NCBI GenBank assembly: GCA_963978905.1 | Contig: OZ022261.1 | Coordinates: forward strand, 14,729,475 to 14,793,474 | Direction of reading: 5' to 3' | DNA from: Trichostrongylus colubriformis | Lineage: Eukaryota > Nematoda > Chromadorea > Rhabditida > Trichostrongylidae | DNA length: 64,000 nucleotides | In this document: positions 11,340 to 21,300 of the stretch, in pieces | How positions within the stretch are numbered: the first letter of the stretch is position 1 | Layout of the letters: the number at the start of each line of letters is the position of its first letter | Program-made: the position numbers and the translations under genes | Notes under the pieces: generated by a model | Databases searched by the model: none | The model's input: only the letters and a program-made list of their open reading frames with translations | What the model was told of the DNA's origin: nothing

Positions 11340-11995
11340 ATGATAAGTAGGAAATCAAAGAAATTTTGCGAGGGTGGCCTTCTTCTCAGACGGTATTCCA
11401 TTGAAGTTTACTGAGGGAATAGCGCCTTTCACGTCCTACCCGCTTTCAATCATATTCAATCTGAGCCTTATGGCCGCCGAAGAACCAGAACGCTGGAAGA
11501 ATCATTTGTGGTCCCCGTTCCTAAAATCCCCTCTATCTTCTGTAAAAATCAGTGGTAATTCCATTCTTCTTCAGATCCTTGAGAAAATTATGAAAAAAAA
11601 CACGTTCCTAATCATCTTAAATCACACTCTATTGTGTCTACTGATCAGCGCGGATTCATCCGCGGTAGCTCTACGGAAATTCAAATGTTAAAAGCTATTG
11701 ACCGGACGACTTTAGTGGATCATAGCATACCCGCAGTTATAATAAATTTCGATTTTACAAAAGCTTTTGATAAAACATCTCAGCTCTTCTTCAAAAAAAA
11801 AAATGTTTTCCAGATTCGCGTAGCAATCAGTACTCTCTACCGCTAGTCGATTAAATAGTGCCCCCAGGTGTGTCGTTAAGACAGAAAAATCGCGATGCGA
11901 CGTCGCGCTCGCGACGTCCGCGCCCGAATCGCCCGTTTTTGATTGGAGCAACCTTTTGCATACCTTATGATGTTGATGACACTTTTGTGTTTTTT
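11340..11995 (+). pseudogene. CR1-like LINE reverse transcriptase remnant
   Basis: The frame at 11374-11500 reads SDGIPLKF and PLSIIFNLSL, matching the GPDGIP...L..IFN.SL block at the start of LINE polymerases. Near 11634 comes STDQRGFIRGSSTEIQML, then IINFDFTKAFDKTSQ (near 11738; FDFTKAFD carries a catalytic Asp). The catalytic DD block seems reduced to PYDVDDTFVF near 11963. A GC-rich stretch at 11890-11935 separates the last two. Confidence 0.75.
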
Positions 11996-12039
11996 CATGT
12001 ACTATCATTTTTATGGGCTAATGTAGTTGAAGAAGAGAG

Positions 12040-12290
12040 CCACTTGACTAAGCTCGGCGTTCGGCGCTATTTTTACCCAGGTCTTCAGTCTAAGTCTTGG
12101 GTTAGAGGAAAGCTTTTACCTTCCTTAAGTAAGGCATAGGTAAAATATACACTTGAGTGCGCAAATTGATGATTGTAGAACGGTTTCAAGTGAAGGACGA
12201 AAGTCGACAATGATGGATTTCTCCCAAGTACATTAGCACCTTTTTATATACTTCGAATTGAAGTGTGCAGATTTGTAAGTGAAAGTTTTT
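12040..12290. repeat. Dispersed repeat related to 13560-13955
   Basis: It shares blocks such as GGCGCTATTTTTACCC, AGGTAAAATATACAC and TTGATGATTGTAG with 13560-13955. It lies between the LINE polymerase and the LINE C-terminal domain, so it is probably an insertion into the LINE. Confidence 0.6.
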
Positions 12291-12679
12291 GAATTTTAGT
12301 CTTGTCCACGACTGCACGAAGAATGAACTGATCGTACAATTAAATATTTTGCACAATGCAATGTTTTTTATATACCTTGATTATTACTCAATAAAAGAAA
12401 CTCATCATCCAACCTCGCCGATGTTACTCATCAAGCCCTCTAATTAGGTGTATTTCGACACTTGCCAGTTTCATGTATTGTATACTTGTTTACTTTCACC
12501 TTATTTCCTATTTCCCTTATGTTCACAATTAAAAAAGACCCATTACATACCAAGGGAGTAAGCAAGACGAAAAACTCAATGGCACCAATCTCACGTCAGT
12601 GGACTCGACTGTGGGCTGGGTTTCGATACAACATAAGCTTTCTCCACTACTAATTGCGAAAAATTTCCCTTTCAGCGCA

Positions 12680-13125
12680 AAGACAAATTTAAAACTTATT
12701 TGAAACTCTACTCTCCCCCAATCCACAAGTTCTCTTCGCCGCATATAAAAGCTAGTCAGGGCAATACTAGAGTGTGGTACCACAGTGTTCAACCCATGCA
12801 AGCAGTTTTATGTCAAAAGGCTAGAGGCTGTTCAGTATTGCTGCATACGTAAACTATTTTAACGTTGCCTCGGTTTCTCCTATACTTCAGTGCTGGATTC
12901 CTCCTCCCGCAACAAAATACTCGTGTTGAAAATTCTTTCGATCAGGAGGGCAATTTGTGATGTCGGGAAGGTAAGAAAATTCTTGATGGTCAAATACAGG
13001 CAGAATCCAGTGGTTTCGCTCAACAAAAACGAAAATCCGCAAATGCAATTGTCTACAGTACCATCTGCAGAAACTCCGCGGACCACCACTTATATGGCGG
13101 CTTTTTTTAGCGCTGAATAGGGAAT
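12680..13125 (+). pseudogene. CR1-like LINE C-terminal domain remnant
   Basis: The frame reads LFAAYKA-like (near 12735), then a degraded version of the RxILExGTxVFNP motif (12757-12800), then LEAVQYCC (near 12823). From 12890 a clean 76-codon frame reads LDSSSRNKILVLKILSIRRAICDVGKVRKFL. This is the usual tail after a CR1-type polymerase. Confidence 0.65.
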
Positions 13126-13559
13126 GGGGTCTGTGGAAGGGTGCCAACATAAAATTGCTTCATTTTAGTAAGAATTATAATGAAGTGTACTGTTTGAGTT
13201 GTCTATGACGATAATGAAAGGAGTTTAAAAGATTTCGGAATGAGGTCTTAGTTGTTTGGTGTTATCATCGTCAGATTTTCTCGAACAGTGCTTCGATGGA
13301 GGAATGGTGCTGTCCTTTTCCGAACGCAGGTTCTCAAAGAATTTGCGAGATTTCGAATCCCTTTAAAAGGTACTAGAATTCCCATCGTCGCTTCTTGCCG
13401 ACTGGAGTTTCCGACAGTGTTTCGCTCCTGTTCAGTAGTGTTTCGGGTGTATACATAGTTTATTATAGAATGTACACTCAGGTGTGTATTGCACGCACAG
13501 GTGTGTATTTTTACCTAATAACTGAGAGATTCCTCTTCTACCAAACTAAGGCAAAATCC

Positions 13560-13955
13560 TATGCAAAATTAGCGCCGGACGCCGAGATGGGTCCTCCGTC
13601 CACATTAGCATCCTATTTTTGCCTAAGCCTCACATAGGAGGACCTCTCCTCAATCATTTAAGCTCTAGGTAAATATATACATTTGAGTGCATAAACTGAT
13701 GATTGTAGGGCGGTTTCAGGTGAGCGACAACAGCGAAAATGAGTACCCCTCACTCAGAATTCGCTTTGAGATGATTCTTCATGTTATTAGTGATCTCGGT
13801 GTAAATGTATTTGGGAACACTCAAAATCGTTCTATGATGGTCATTATACTCTATGTTATATTTTTACTGAAGCCTTCCTTGAGGGGCGAGGGTTTTTCCT
13901 AAAAAAAGCTCAGGCTAAAAATCGAGGCCGAAGGGCGCCGGACGCCAACCACAGT
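13560..13955. repeat. Inverted-repeat element (MITE-like)
   Basis: The left part (GCGCCGGACGCCGAG... TTTTTGCCTAAGCC) is roughly repeated in reverse complement at 13870-13950 (GGCTAAAAATCGAGGCC... GGCGCCGGACGCC). This gives arms of about 80 bp around an AT-rich centre. The arm and part of the centre also occur at 12040-12290. It is non-coding and probably a non-autonomous DNA element. Confidence 0.6.
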
Positions 13956-14072
13956 AGAGTGGCCCAAACTAAATTTATCCCATCGGTTCATATTATATAT
14001 TAGGTTGTTGCAAAATTAATTTCGGAAATGGACCGCATACTTCAAATATAACTCAGCTTAAACACAAGTTTA

Positions 14073-14882
14073 TTAATCGAAGTAAAAACCATCAGCATCT
14101 ACACACTTTTGCCAACGAACAGGCAATAAATCTAAGCCTTCACTATAAAAACTACTACCACGAGAATCAACGAAGTCAAGGAAGGCACATTCAACATCGT
14201 CTAAATTAGTAAATTGTTTCTGACGCAGATGAGAATTGAGGGCTCGAAAAAGGTGATAGTCTGTTGGGGAAAGGTCGGGAGAATACGCTGAGTGAGGGAG
14301 AACTTCTATACCCAAATGGGTCAATTTTTGTCGAGTGATTTGTGAGGTGTGTGGCCTTGCGTTGTCCTGCAACAGGATCGGCCCTCCTCTATTCACCACC
14401 GCCGGCCACAATTTTTGCAACTTTCTATACATTTGCTCCAGATCACAACAGTAAGACTCTGCTGTGACTGGCTGACCAGGTTGCAAGAAACTGTAATGGA
14501 TTACACCTTTACAACACCACCACACAGTAATCATAACCTTTTTAGGGTGAAGGTCGGAATTAGGAAAAGTTTTTGGAGGAGCATCCTTATCTACCCAGAC
14601 TAATCCCCGCTTGCTGTTATCATAAAGAACCCATTTTTCATCTACAGTTATAATACGGTTTACAAATGGCTCATTTTTATGGCGAACAAGGAGATTAGAG
14701 CAGGTGTCGAAACGTGCCAGACGCTGCTCATCGGTCAGGTCATGAGGCACCCACTTCGACATCTTCTTCACCTTGCCGATTGTCAGCAAATGTCTGGCCA
14801 CTGTAGAGTAATGTACGCCTAGGTCTTCTGCTAACGTACGAGTATTCGTCTCCGGATTTGCTTCGACGGCTCTCCTTAAATC
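14073..14882 (-). pseudogene. mariner transposase, second HTH and DD34D catalytic domain
   Basis: From 14880 the frame reads LRRAVEANPETN, TRTLAEDLGVHYSTVARHLL and WVPHDL, the second helix-turn-helix and WVPHEL-like motif. The catalytic triad is complete: Asp in ITVDEKW, Asp in LLQDNARPH, and Asp in SPTDYHLF, with 34 residues between the last two (DD34D, true mariner). The frame is uninterrupted to its stop at 14073. The internal Met at 14801 is not the real start. Only the insert after the first HTH breaks the gene. Confidence 0.93.
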
Positions 14883-15291
14883 TTAATCATTAAAGGAACC
14901 GGAAGGGGGTCCGAAACAAGAGAAACATACAAAGAAATGAGCATTTCGTAACGAACGCAGAAGGTTAGAAGCGATAATCGGTGTGTATTCGCGCCTCATT
15001 CGCATCATCGCACTGGCGTTCCGAGTTGTCCGCTGTAGGAGACGGCCGCGGGCCAACTTTAGTTGTAGCACCTGACTCCCAGCGCAGTGGAGTGGCCATT
15101 CCCAACTACATTAACATTCATGTAAGTACATCTAGAAACAATATAAGAAAGAACAAAGGAGAAGGTAAAAGGAATGAACACTTTATAATGGAAACATCTT
15201 GGCACCATGCCAAGGCGTCAAATTGGCGAGTTTGTGCAATGGCGGTCACTTGAACTCGTCCACACTACGTCTGTTCTACCGTAAGCCAAAA
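14883..15291. other. Insert of unknown origin inside mariner transposase
   Basis: About 400 bp interrupt the frame between the GRGRRSSLK region and the second helix-turn-helix. The coding edges resemble each other (CTTAAAGAC... and TTTAAGGAG... on the minus strand), which might reflect the join. I see no TIR or coding motif in the insert. Confidence 0.6.
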
Positions 15292-15513
15292 TTACTCCCT
15301 TACGGTGTCTTTAAGCGATGACCTGCGGCCGCGACCCGACTTCTCTTCGAGATCAAAATCGCCAGAAGCAAATTTTTTAAACCAGAGCTCCACTGTTCGT
15401 TCGCAAGGACAATTCGTCCCAAAAACACTGCTGAGATTACGAGCTGCCTCCGCTGCGGAGTGTTCCAATTTAAACTCATAAAGCATGATGACTCGATAGT
15501 CGCTTCGGTTCAT
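15292..15513 (-). pseudogene. mariner transposase N-terminal HTH part
   Basis: The 73-codon frame reads MNRSDYRVIMLYEFKLEHSA, EAARNLSSVFG and WFKKFASGDFDLEEKSGRGR. This is the first helix-turn-helix of mariner transposases plus the GRP-like linker, which bind the terminal inverted repeats. Met at 15513 is a sensible start, 184 bp inside the right TIR. The frame stops at an insert. The rest of the protein resumes at 14882. Confidence 0.9.
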
Positions 15514-15697
15514 GATTATACGCAGCCCTGGAAAAGGCCGGCTGGAAAACTTAGAGCGACATTCATAGAAGTTTCTGAAAGAGCAGAAAAAAAACCCACC
15601 AAATGGTATGCCTGGCGTTTTTTGGGATGGAATAGTTCAGGGTAAAAAATCTACTTATTTATACATACCTTGAATTAATTAATTTTGCAACAACCTA

Positions 15698-16098
15698 ATA
15701 CAAGTACATAGTGATCCATTTAATCCAGTAACAATGAATTATCGCAACAACTGTGTAGTTTAGGTTACGAAGATTGCATCGATTGAACTACTACATACGC
15801 ACCGTGATCTTACTACTGTTTTATTGTATGGGTGGTGAAACTGCTTGAACCACATCATTCTTCAACTTTCAACAGCTCACAAAACCATGAAGATGATGAT
15901 TACGTAGGGAACAGCTGAAAAAAGTCGCCGAATGTGTGGTGTGGTCCAGAGTTTCTGCGGATGGATTACTGTAGCAATTGCATTTGCTGGACATAGTACT
16001 CGAAGGGAACGGATGACGCTCTAGCTACTTCTACTTCTTTCTTCTTTTTTCTTGATCAGTCTTTTTTTCTTGGTCTATTTGTGCCTATTTGTGTCTTT
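15698..16098. other. No gene recognised
   Basis: AT-rich sequence between the mariner and the gypsy left LTR, with no open frame or repeat that I recognise. Confidence 0.5.
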
Positions 16099-16304
16099 TG
16101 TTTCGGTGAAGCTGTTCATATCATCTCATTTACTTGAAGGGTATCAATGAAGCAGCCATAGTAAATGATGATGAAGATATGGTATCAAGCGATAGCGAAG
16201 ACTATAAAAGATCACCTAGCCGTTAGTGTGTTTTAGTTGTGTTGAGTTGAGTTGAGCAATAAAGCATTGCTCCAATCGACTTCCCAGCATCCGGACTAGC
16301 AACT
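16099..16304 (+). repeat. Left LTR of gypsy element
   Basis: It starts TGTTTCGGTG and ends AGCAACT, and contains a TATA box (ACTATAAAAG, 16201) and an AATAAA at 16258, so promoter and polyadenylation signal are both present. It matches 24002-24223. Confidence 0.93.
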
Positions 16305-16322
16305 TGGGGGCCGAACCATTCG
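16305..16322 (+). other. Putative primer binding site
   Basis: TGGGGGCCGAACCATT follows the left LTR directly. It starts with TGG, as expected for pairing with the CCA end of a tRNA. I could not assign the tRNA. Confidence 0.55.
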
Positions 16323-16570
16323 ACTCCGAAGAATCCGCCTGGTAAGCCGTTCGAAGCGGTAAAGCGCGAATTCTGCCACTGATAGGCAGTGTACCCTGAA
16401 CTACTATTGGCAAGACTTCGTCACGTGTTACTCCGTGGCGACACAGCTATCGTAGTCAGGGAGCAGGATCTATCGGCGAGAGATTCGCGGTATAGTGTGG
16501 CACTGACAGTAGCAGCGTAACTGTGTGTAATCGTTACGGCGAAAGCAGTGCAGTAATTACAGATTACGCG

Positions 16571-16948
16571 ATGTCGACCGACCTGAACACAGCCGAGTTG
16601 GAGCAACTGCTCTTGGAAGAGCCTTCAACTGCAGAGCACCTGGCGTCGATGAACATCACTTTGGATCGCCTGATGAACAAGATCGACGAAATCGCGGCAA
16701 CAGACACTCAACAGGTGCGAACTTCTACGGGTACTATCGCAAAGAGGTTGGCCAATCTACGCGAGGTACCTGCACAGTTGTTAGTGGGTAATTCTGCTAA
16801 ATCCGCTAAACAACTGGAGAAAAAGGCAAGCTCAAAGACTAATGAGGAGTGCGACCTCATTGCAAAAGAGCTTGAAACCTTGAAAAGGTTAGAAATTGGA
16901 ATCAACCAAATCAAAACGTGGTGCGTAATACGCTCGCAACGGTGTTGA
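16571..16948 (+). pseudogene. gypsy gag N-terminal region
   Basis: A frame with Met at 16571 (MSTDLNTAELEQLLLEE) encodes a helical, Glu/Lys-rich protein with coiled-coil character. It is placed as the N-terminus of gag, where nematode gypsy elements start their polyprotein. The frame closes at 16948 by frameshift, and about 480 bp of broken sequence (16949-17426) lead to the recognisable capsid. Confidence 0.6.
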
Positions 16949-17399
16949 AAGCCAAGGTCTGGCAGTACGGACAAGAGGCTTCACCTACCGTACAGGGAGG
17001 ATATGAATCAGAGTGTGGTGGTTGCGAAACACAACTTTCTGATGTTTTCCACGTTCAGGATTCTCACCACAAATTCGCAGCAGGTGATGGTACAACAAAT
17101 CCACTGATTGTATACGAGCAGCTAAACAGAAGCGAATTCAATAACGTCGAATATCATTTGGATTTCGATCCAGTAGCTGCTGCGCAAGGTAGGTCCCTCC
17201 ACACAACTGGAAGACCTAACAACTGCAAAGGTGACTTTCAGCCAGAAAGGACGACCGAATTGAGGCCGAGGAGAGAGGACTCGAGCCGCTCGTTGTCGAC
17301 GTAGTGCCCAAACTAAGGTGAGTCTCGTCCCTGGAAGGGTAGCATAGCATCGATATTTGCGGCTATGGCCTTGCCCGAAGTAGAGGTATTCGAAGACCC

Positions 17400-18104
17400 T
17401 CAAGGGAAAAGGTTGACGAGTTCGTCATGAGATTCATCATGAAATACTTGAACCTCGGACTGCACAACGATCTGCTCAATCAATTACTGCTTTCCAAACT
17501 TGAAGGATACCCGAAAGCAGTAGCAAGAGCTCTTCCCAGGCACGTAAGGGAGGGGGATTTCGACAGCCTCGTAGAAACACTACGGTCGAAATTCAAAACA
17601 AACGACTCCGCTATGCAGATGAAGGCATATATGGATCTGAAACGCCTCAGAAAGGCGGAAGACCTCACAGGATATTGCCTTGAGTTGGAGAGACTGACCA
17701 GGGAGGCTTACCCTGACGCATCAGAAGAAGAGCTCTCCCGCACCAGAGCAGGAGAACTCGTGAGCCAACTCACGGACTGGCCGGAATATCTCCAACTCTA
17801 TACAACCATGGAGATTGCGCCAAAGGAGTTGGCGTACGATATGGTGAAACGATGGCACAGAGATGTGAGAGAAGCAAGGAAGTGGCAGCAGCTATGCGAG
17901 ATAAGCCGGAAGGATACATTCGAAATCGCCAGGAGGGCGGAAAACGCAAAGCCAGTCCCACTTACAGAGCTTCGAACACTCATAACTCAACCCTTTCATA
18001 AGAAGCCACATCTTGCAAAAGCAAGGAAAGAGCTCAAGCAAGGACGGATCCTCCCAGAAAGACAAACATGGGCATCTAAAGAGAGATTGTACACTCCTAA
18101 ATAA
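17400..18104 (+). pseudogene. gypsy gag capsid region and zinc-knuckle remnant
   Basis: The frame encodes a capsid-like helical domain (LLLSKLEGYPKAVARALP, LRSKFKTNDSAMQMKAYMDL, YCLELERLTREAYP, ELVSQLTDWPEY), typical of the retrotransposon gag family that assembles into particles. Just downstream, in the neighbouring frame near 18065-18100, GHLKRDC looks like the second half of a CCHC zinc knuckle whose first cysteines have been lost. Confidence 0.8.
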
Positions 18105-18560
18105 ACGAAGCGCTAAAGGAAACGCAGTCAAACAAGACCAACAAGTAAAAGCTGCAAAGATATTCACGGCAACTCTGCGAAAATGGGTATGTGGCGCCGT
18201 CAAAGTTGAAAACGAAGGCGAACTTGTTGGAAAACAAACAACTACGGAAGTGCAACTCTTGGGAATATCACGTAGAGCACTGTTAGACACGGGCTCTCAA
18301 ATTAGCATCATACCACTGCAAATGCTGCGAACAGCCTTAGATGAAGTATTCGATTTAGACGGCGATGTGGAAGGAATTCCATTGTGCAGGCAAAAGCCAG
18401 TGTATGATGCGTCGGGCAACAAAATGTCGTTCAAAGGAGCGATAATGTTGACCATACAACCAAAGAACGGTAAAAAGCAGCGTATTGCCGTTTTTGTTAT
18501 GACTGACGGAGATGTATGTTGGTCTTGGGTACCAACGCTCTCAGAAAGCTTGGATATGAC
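18105..18560 (+). pseudogene. gypsy aspartic protease
   Basis: The frame (open from 18013) reads LLGISRRALLDTGSQISIIP near 18258-18310. DTGS is the catalytic motif of a retroviral-type aspartic protease that cuts the gag-pol polyprotein. The C-terminal part (near 18500-18560) continues in another frame as MLVLGTNALRKLGYDL, which matches the ILG-like end of the protease (usually G..L...). A frameshift thus lies at about 18515. Confidence 0.85.
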
Positions 18561-19171
18561 CTTACGCGTCAGAAACCCGCCGGTGCCGCAGTGCAACCGT
18601 TACCCGAAGAAGTGGAAAATTACCCTTTCGCGAGTGAGCAAGTTACGAATAACGGCTCACAATCTTCTCACCCAGTCACAATCGCTAAAAGGATTTATAT
18701 ACGACCGGGAGAGACAGCTTCAGTATCTGTTCGATTCGACAACCTCACTCAAGGAGGAATCTTTTGGTCACAAGAGTGCTTGATTACAGATTTTGTATGG
18801 AAAGAAAAAACCAAATAATGGGACTCCCTTTGACGAATACCTCTGCAGGAGCAAAGATATTTCGAATAGGGGAGGAGGTGGGTGTGCTGGAATTCACGAA
18901 AGTCGTGGACGCTGAACCTGTGAGGTGCTCCGGAGATATGTTGGAGCGCACAGTAGAACCACCCGCAGATCGACTGGAGAGATTGCTATGCGCACTCCAT
19001 CAAAACAGAACTGGTGGAGAGGGTTGTGAGTCAGTAGACAAGCTAGTGCTGCGCTACGCCCATGTCTTCGCCGTAAGCGAACAGGAGCTAACGCAGGCAA
19101 CACTAGTGGAACATAATATTGACACTGGCAGTCCTTGCGGATCCGCCAGAAGGCCCGACCGATACCACTAG
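18516..19171 (+). pseudogene. gypsy spacer between protease and reverse transcriptase
   Basis: Frames 18516-18818 and 18764-19171 continue pol between the two enzymes. They end in VFAVSEQELTQATLVEHNID, the stretch that normally precedes the polymerase in gypsy elements. Three frames are used, so at least two indels have occurred. Confidence 0.7.
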
Positions 19172-19985
19172 CCGCACGTATGGAGCTCAGACAGATACTG
19201 AATGATCTGCATACAAGGAAGATAATTGAGCCAAGTAGGTCGAGCTGGGCATCGCCCATCGTATTGGTACAAAAGAAAGATGGGTCACTTCGATTGTGCG
19301 TGGACAATCGAAAAGTCAACCACGTGACCAAAATCGATAGTTATCCGTTGCCCACAATCGATACGATTTTACAAAGCTTGAAGGGCAAGAAGTATTTCTC
19401 CACCTTGGACTTGTCTTCAGGATATTCGCAGATAAGTCTATCTGAGGAGGCAAAGGAGGAATCGGCCTTCACCACCACGGAGGGCTTATATCAATTTCGA
19501 GTGTTACCTTTCGGTTTAGCATCGTCACCCGCAGTGTTCTAGCGGCTGATGCACATGGTTCTAAGCCCAGTACTTGGAGATGATGTTTTCTGCTAGCTGG
19601 ATGATATAATGGTGGCGACAGAAACGATGGAGGAGCATCTCCAGGTATTGGAACGGATTTTGCAGGAGTTGTCGAAGGCACGACTCAAGCTGAACCCAAA
19701 GAAATGCGTGTTGCGAGAAAGGAGAGTGGAATTCCTTGGGCACGTAATTGACCAGAATGGGTTGCATATGAATCCCGCCAAGGTGGAGGCGATTAAGAAC
19801 TTCCCGCTACCACAGTCGCGCTCGGACCTCCGAACGTTTCTCGGTATGTGCTCATATTACCGAAAGTTCGTGCTAGGTTTCTTTAAAGTGGCTTCTCCGC
19901 TACATGAGATGACATAAGAAAGCGCAATTCACATGGGATGCATCGCGGAAGGTGTGTTTCGAAAAATTGAAATCAATCATAATAT
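19135..19985 (+). pseudogene. gypsy reverse transcriptase with TAG at the catalytic Tyr
   Basis: The frame reads RPIPLAARMELRQILNDL, ASPIVLVQKKDGSLRLCVD, YFSTLDLSSGYSQISL (catalytic Asp in TLDL) and VLPFGLASSPAVF. Next come an in-frame TAG (19540-19542, where a Gln is usual) and a second TAG at 19594-19596, directly before LDD in the place of the Tyr of YLDD. The frame then continues to LGHVIDQNGLHMNPAKVEAI and FLGMCSYYRKFV. A frameshift at about 19915 moves it to KKAQFTWDASRKVCF, and a mariner interrupts it at 19986. Confidence 0.92.
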
Positions 19986-20880
19986 TAGGCTGTCCCAAAA
20001 GTCTTGTCATATTTTCCCAAAAAAAATCAGTAACTCTTGTTCACTTCGAGGCAGGTCTAGGCGATTCAGGAATGTGGTACCTAAGCTTTCTAGGAAAATA
20101 TATATTGTCCCATCAGATCCCCTGAAGAGAGCTACAATGCCCGTTGTCGATACCCACCCAACTCGCGGTGTAATCTATTATGAGAGGTCTTGCGGCACCA
20201 AAACGACGGAAGCTTGCCACTCCATCAGCGCTGCATTGGGCAAGGGATGTGTGAGCTACGAGACCGTGCGTCGCTGGTTCATCAGCTTCAGCAACGGCGA
20301 GATTGACATGAAGGACAAACCACGCTTGGAACTGTGCTGGTTCTGGGACGCGGAAGGAATGCTTTTCCGCGAGGAGCTGGTACAAGGCGAGACAGCCACC
20401 GCTGCCGTATGCACGTAGCACCAGCACCAGCAGCTCGCCGTCGCTGTTCGAGAAAAGTGCCGGGAAAGGTCCGCGGTCACCCTTCGTCATGACGACGCCC
20501 GCTCCCATTTCGCTCCCATTTCGCGAAAAGTACCCAGGCTAAATTATAGGAGCTCGGTTGGGATGTGCTGCCCGACCCACCGTACTCTCCCAGACATTGC
20601 CCCTTCTGGCTATCACCTTACCCATCCTCTCGAATCCTTCCTGACCAAGAGAAAATTCGTTGATTATGACTTGCTTGCGAAGGCGATCGCTAACTTCTTC
20701 GACTCTCAGAACCCAGAGTTCTGGGAGAAGGGAATCAACGATTTTCCTATAAAGTGGCAGAGGGTTGCCAATAACAATGCTCAATCCTTTGTTGCCTAAT
20801 TTGGACGAAAACATTTGTTGGACGAAAAAAAATAAAAAATGATGATAGAAAAAATATGACAAGACTTTTGGGACAACCTA
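19986..20880 (+). mobile_element. Internally deleted mariner nested in gypsy pol
   Basis: TIRs TAGGCTGTCCCAAAAGTC (19986) and the reverse complement of TAGGTTGTCCCAAAAGTC (ending 20880) with TA bracket 895 bp. The element splits gypsy RNase H from reverse transcriptase. It therefore entered after the gypsy element. Its TIRs differ from those of the mariners at 14001 and 47563, so it is a different lineage. Confidence 0.93.
20137..20799 (+). pseudogene. mariner transposase lacking the middle
   Basis: From 20137 the frame reads THPTRGVIYYERSCGTKTTE, SYETVRRWFISFSNGEIDMK: the N-terminal helix-turn-helix. After a loss of roughly 140 residues (second HTH and first catalytic Asp) the sequence resumes in shifted frames near 20490 (HDDARSH, the DNARPH block) and 20563-20799 (DIAPSGYHLTHPLESFL, FWEKGINDFPIKWQ), the C-terminus. 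The third catalytic Asp position reads Gly (APSGYHL). It cannot be active. Confidence 0.88.
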
Positions 20881-21300
20881 GTACAAGCGCCAGCATTGGC
20901 ACAGCCGGATATCAAAACAAAAAGAAAGGGTAAAAGACCTTTCAAAACCCACACTGACGCGAGTACCCAAGGTCTTGGGGCTGTCCTGAGCCAAGAGGGA
21001 GACGACGGGTTTCTACACCCAGTGTTCTTTGCCTCAGAAGGGCTGTCTCGTTGTGAGAGAAATTATCATGTGACTGACTTAGAAGCGCTGGCGGTCGTCT
21101 TCTCGTTGAGGAAGTTTCACATGTTCGTATATGGTCTTCCTGTTGGGGTATACACCGATCACCAACCTCTGACTGTACAAATGTTTCAGCGCGAGTGCTC
21201 CGATAGGCGCTGGAGCTGCAGAAGTATAATCCCAAAATTATCTATGTAAAAGGGGCGGCAAACCGTGTGGCTGACGCATTAAGTCGTATCGCTACTCCAC
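20881..21300 (+). pseudogene. gypsy RNase H
   Basis: The domain degrades the RNA strand during reverse transcription. The frame reads FKTHTDASTQGLGAVLSQ (Asp), TDLEALAVVFSLRKF (Glu), VYTDHQPL (Asp) and, after a frameshift near 21205, NRVADALSR (Asp). All four acidic sites are present. The domain starts right after the nested mariner, in frame with the sequence before it if the mariner is ignored. Confidence 0.9.

Larger units (their letters stand above)
8800..13130 (+). mobile_element. CR1-like LINE interrupted by two unrelated repeats
   Basis: Pieces of a non-LTR element run in order on the plus strand: an N-terminal protein (8930-9370 and 9850-9990), an endonuclease (10080-10790), a reverse transcriptase (11340-11990) and a C-terminal domain (12680-13120). 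A repeat also present at 48610-49060 sits inside the first part (9371-9840). Another repeat, shared with 13560-13955, sits after the polymerase (about 12040-12290). Many stops and frameshifts show it is old. Confidence 0.75.
14001..15697 (-). mobile_element. mariner element with nearly complete transposase
   Basis: Terminal inverted repeats TAGGTTGTTGCAAAATTAA occur at 14001 and, in reverse complement, ending at 15697, including the TA target site. The transposase lies on the minus strand in two parts, split by about 400 bp of unrelated sequence (14883-15291). The total of about 1.7 kb is a normal 1.3-kb mariner plus this insert. Confidence 0.92.
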
